Assembly: GCA_036519575.1 (NCBI GenBank)
Contig: DATDKZ010000074.1
Coordinates: 1 to 7,259 of the forward strand
DNA length: 7,259 bases
Direction: 5' to 3'
From: AC-69 sp036519575
Lineage (GTDB): Bacteria; Actinomycetota; UBA4738; HRBIN12
Every line of letters begins with the position of its first letter. Positions within the stretch are counted from its first letter, which is position 1. The notes under the pieces are model-generated. The model was not told where the DNA came from. It saw only the letters and a program-made list of their open reading frames with translations, and did not search any database. A program made the translations under genes and the position numbers. Below, piece by piece: positions 5,630 to 7,259 of this stretch.

Positions 5630-6253
5630 TCATCCCAGGACGATCTCGCCTCGGGCCGTCGAGATGCCGATCGCTCGCACCCCCGGTTCGCCACCCACCA
5701 CACGGACCGGGACGTCCTCACCTCCCAGCCATCCCTGGAGTCGCCCGTGGTTGCCGGCGACCTCGATCCAGGCGATGCCATTCGGTTCGACCCGGTGCTG
5801 CGCCTGAGCCCGGCCCGGATGGAGCTCGGGCGGCCCGTCCCAGGAGATGAAGAACGGCAGGTCGGGATGCTCGGCAGCCCGGTCGAACCCGACGCTTCGC
5901 CACCTCAAGGTTCGACCGTCCGGCAGTGATCGCGATCCCGTTGCCACGGCCAGGCCGAGGCGCTCCCCCACTTCCTCGATCTCGTCGGTCGAGACGCACC
6001 ACCCCACGAGATGGTCGCCCGAGCGGGAGGCATTCGAGATCCATGTCCCCACCGGGCTCGACTCGGCCTCCACGGGGTCGGCCACCGCGAGCAGTTCCAC
6101 GTATTCGTTGCCCAGGGGGATGATGCGGTTCCCGGTCCCCCACCCTGGATGCCGGCCTCCCGGAAGTGATCCCAGACCGAGCTCGTTCAGGATCCGCGTG
6201 CCGGCGGCATCGAGGTCGCGCACGGCCAGGACGACGTGGTCGAGCCGGAGCAT
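5630..6253 (-). CDS. VOC superfamily / glyoxalase-like domain protein
   Basis: A 207-aa protein resembling the Glyoxalase_3-type (glyoxalase-like) branch of the VOC fold, made of two beta-alpha-beta-beta-beta halves. The first half has LDHVVLAVRDLDAA (4-17) with H6, then GTGNRIIPL (39-47) and EYVELLAV (50-57) with E53; H6 and E53 are the positions that usually bind a metal. The middle has LPFFISWD (132-139) and a following HPG (145-147), typical of this branch. The second half ends in GVRAIGISTARGEIVLG. The substrate cannot be told, and members are mostly uncharacterised. No signal peptide is seen. ATG 6253 was chosen because GGAGGAGGAGGA (6268-6257) lies directly upstream and the first strand begins at once; a longer frame from ATG 6316 would add 21 residues of low-complexity sequence. 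It converges on the cystathionine operon and diverges from the sugar dehydrogenase gene. Confidence 0.85.
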   Translation of the reverse strand: MLRLDHVVLAVRDLDAAGTRILNELGLGSLPGGRHPGWGTGNRIIPLGNEYVELLAVADPVEAESSPVGTWISNASRSGDHLVGWCVSTDEIEEVGERLGLAVATGSRSLPDGRTLRWRSVGFDRAAEHPDLPFFISWDGPPELHPGRAQAQHRVEPNGIAWIEVAGNHGRLQGWLGGEDVPVRVVGGEPGVRAIGISTARGEIVLG

Positions 6254-6333
6254 CCGTCCTCCTCCTCCACAAGCAGCGGGGGTCGAGCCGGCAGGGGTCG
6301 CCCTCCACGATTCCATGTCTAGACTCGCCAGGC
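6254..6333. promoter_or_regulatory. Divergent promoter region between VOC protein and sugar dehydrogenase
   Basis: On the minus side, the strong purine-rich ribosome binding site of the VOC gene occupies 6268-6257. On the plus side, TAGACT (6320-6325) fits a -10 element and ends 8 nt before ATG 6334. Transcription would then begin at or very near the start codon, and no good Shine-Dalgarno sequence precedes that ATG, which fits a leaderless mRNA. The box overlaps the 8-bp palindrome GTCTAGAC (6317-6324), which may be chance. No convincing -35 element is seen on either strand. Confidence 0.45.
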
Positions 6334-7259
6334 ATGGCCCGCCGTTCGCTCCTGGTCCTCGCCGCGTTCGCGTTCGTCGCGACCGCTCTGCCGCGGCTCG
6401 CGGCGCAGCCCTCGGTAGTGCCGGTGGCCACGGAGCTCGCCTTCCCCACGAACATGGCGTTCGCCCCGGACGGGAGGATCTTCTTCAGCGAGAAGGAGAC
6501 GGGCAACGTCCGGATCATCCGGGACGGACGGGTGCTGCCCGAGCCGTTCGTCCACGTCTCCGTTGAACCGAGCGCCGAGCGAGGGCTACTGGGGATCGCC
6601 CTCCCTCCGGACTTCGAGCGAGAGCCATGGGTGTACCTGTACTACTCGGAGACGGGTGGCGCATCCAATCGGATCATCCGGGTCCGCGCGGAGGGGACCA
6701 TCGCGGGAGAGATCGATCCCCTGATCACGCTGCTCCCCGCCGTGACCGGATATCACAACGGTGGCGACATGGCTTTCGGGCCCGACGGCAAGCTGTATGC
6801 GGTGACCGGGGAGGCGCACGACCCCGAGCGAGCGCAGGACCCGAACGACCTGGGTGGCAAGGTGCTCCGCTTGGATCCGGACGGCTCGGTGCCCGACGAC
6901 AACCCCCTGGGGCCGGACAACCCCGTATACGCCTTGGGCATCCGCAACTCGTTTGGCCTGTGCTTCAACCCGATGACCGGCTCCCTGTGGGAGACGGAGA
7001 ACGGACCGGCCAGCGATGACGAGGTCAACCGGATCGTGGCCGGTGGGAACTACGGATGGCCCGATCAGCTGGGACCCGGCGGCGCGCCGGGATTCGTGGA
7101 CCCCGTCCTGGTCTTCCGGGAAGAGATCGTGCCGACCGGTTGCGCCGTCTCGGCCGACGGGCGGCGACTGTACTTCGGGAGCTACCGAGGTGGGCTGTAC
7201 GAGGCCGAGCTGTCGCCCGACGGGCGAATCGCGGGCACTCCCGGCCGGATCCCCGGAAT
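6334..7259 (+). CDS. Secreted PQQ-dependent sugar dehydrogenase, GSDH family (3' end cut off)
   Basis: 308 complete codons are present and the frame is still open at the window edge. The N-terminus is a Sec-type signal peptide: MARR, a hydrophobic run (about 6-19), then a likely cut after LAA (22-24). No lipobox Cys follows. The rest is the six-bladed beta-propeller of the glucose/sorbosone dehydrogenase family. Visible marks are FPTNMAFAPDGRI (37-49), ERGLLGIAL (82-90) followed by VYLYYSE, YHNGGDMAFGPDGKLY (140-155) with H141 at the position of the catalytic base of soluble glucose dehydrogenase, GGKVLRLDPDG (174-184), IRNSFGL (203-209) with R204 at a PQQ-contact position, and NYGWP (239-243). 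Such enzymes oxidise aldoses outside the cytoplasm using PQQ and calcium, but many homologues have unknown substrates or lack PQQ, so the substrate is open. ATG 6334 is the only reasonable start: no in-frame start codon lies in the bases just upstream. The stop and the last blade or blades lie beyond the window. Confidence 0.92.
   Translation, partial: MARRSLLVLAAFAFVATALPRLAAQPSVVPVATELAFPTNMAFAPDGRIFFSEKETGNVRIIRDGRVLPEPFVHVSVEPSAERGLLGIALPPDFEREPWVYLYYSETGGASNRIIRVRAEGTIAGEIDPLITLLPAVTGYHNGGDMAFGPDGKLYAVTGEAHDPERAQDPNDLGGKVLRLDPDGSVPDDNPLGPDNPVYALGIRNSFGLCFNPMTGSLWETENGPASDDEVNRIVAGGNYGWPDQLGPGGAPGFVDPVLVFREEIVPTGCAVSADGRRLYFGSYRGGLYEAELSPDGRIAGTPGRIPG

Noticed and set aside
5600..5638. 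CTGGG (5600-5604) and CCCAG (5634-5638) as a shared terminator for the convergent genes
   Set aside because: Only 5 bp with a 29-nt loop and no U tract, lying partly inside both coding regions. This is too weak to call.

Overview
The window is GC-rich bacterial chromosome of the kind seen in soil or sediment Actinomycetota or a similar high-GC lineage. The evidence is very high G/C at third codon positions, four apparent GTG starts, GAGG/GGAGG-type ribosome binding sites, and a cbs plus cystathionine gamma-synthase/lyase gene pair like the neighbourhood in Mycobacterium. The lineage is inferred, not proven. No rRNA, tRNA, CRISPR array, insertion sequence or phage gene is visible. It is almost fully coding: six genes, the last one running off the right edge.

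Left part (1-2116, minus strand): two tandem paralogous response regulators, each a REC receiver fused to a degenerate GGDEF domain reading GGDDF. They are collinear, 319 and 320 aa, and roughly 60% identical by eye. Both lack the catalytic Glu position and the RxxD inhibitory site, so they look more like phospho-dependent binding or signalling proteins than working diguanylate cyclases. The sequences in front of the two genes are also related to each other over about 60-70 nt. This moves the most likely start of the left copy to GTG 1082 and suggests that the duplication carried its promoter/leader. A stem-loop follows the left copy directly.

Middle part (2220-5608, plus strand): a compact three-gene operon that diverges from the regulators across about 100 bp. 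It holds cystathionine beta-synthase with C-terminal CBS domains, a DUF429 (predicted RNase H-fold) protein with a Cys-rich PGHD tail, and a cystathionine gamma-synthase/lyase. The gaps are 15 nt and then a 4-nt ATGA overlap, so translation is probably coupled. The outer two enzymes would move sulfur between homocysteine and cysteine through cystathionine. The DUF429 protein has no obvious place in that pathway and is the least explained gene here.

Right part (5630-7259): a VOC/glyoxalase-like protein on the minus strand, convergent with the operon (21 bp between stops), and divergent from it a secreted PQQ-type sugar dehydrogenase (GSDH family beta-propeller), cut off by the window end. The dehydrogenase has a TAGACT -10-like box 8 nt before its ATG, which would fit a leaderless transcript.

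Nothing here is clearly a new defence or mobile system. The points most worth following up are the duplicated GGDDF regulators with their shared leader, and the DUF429-PGHD protein embedded in a transsulfuration operon.
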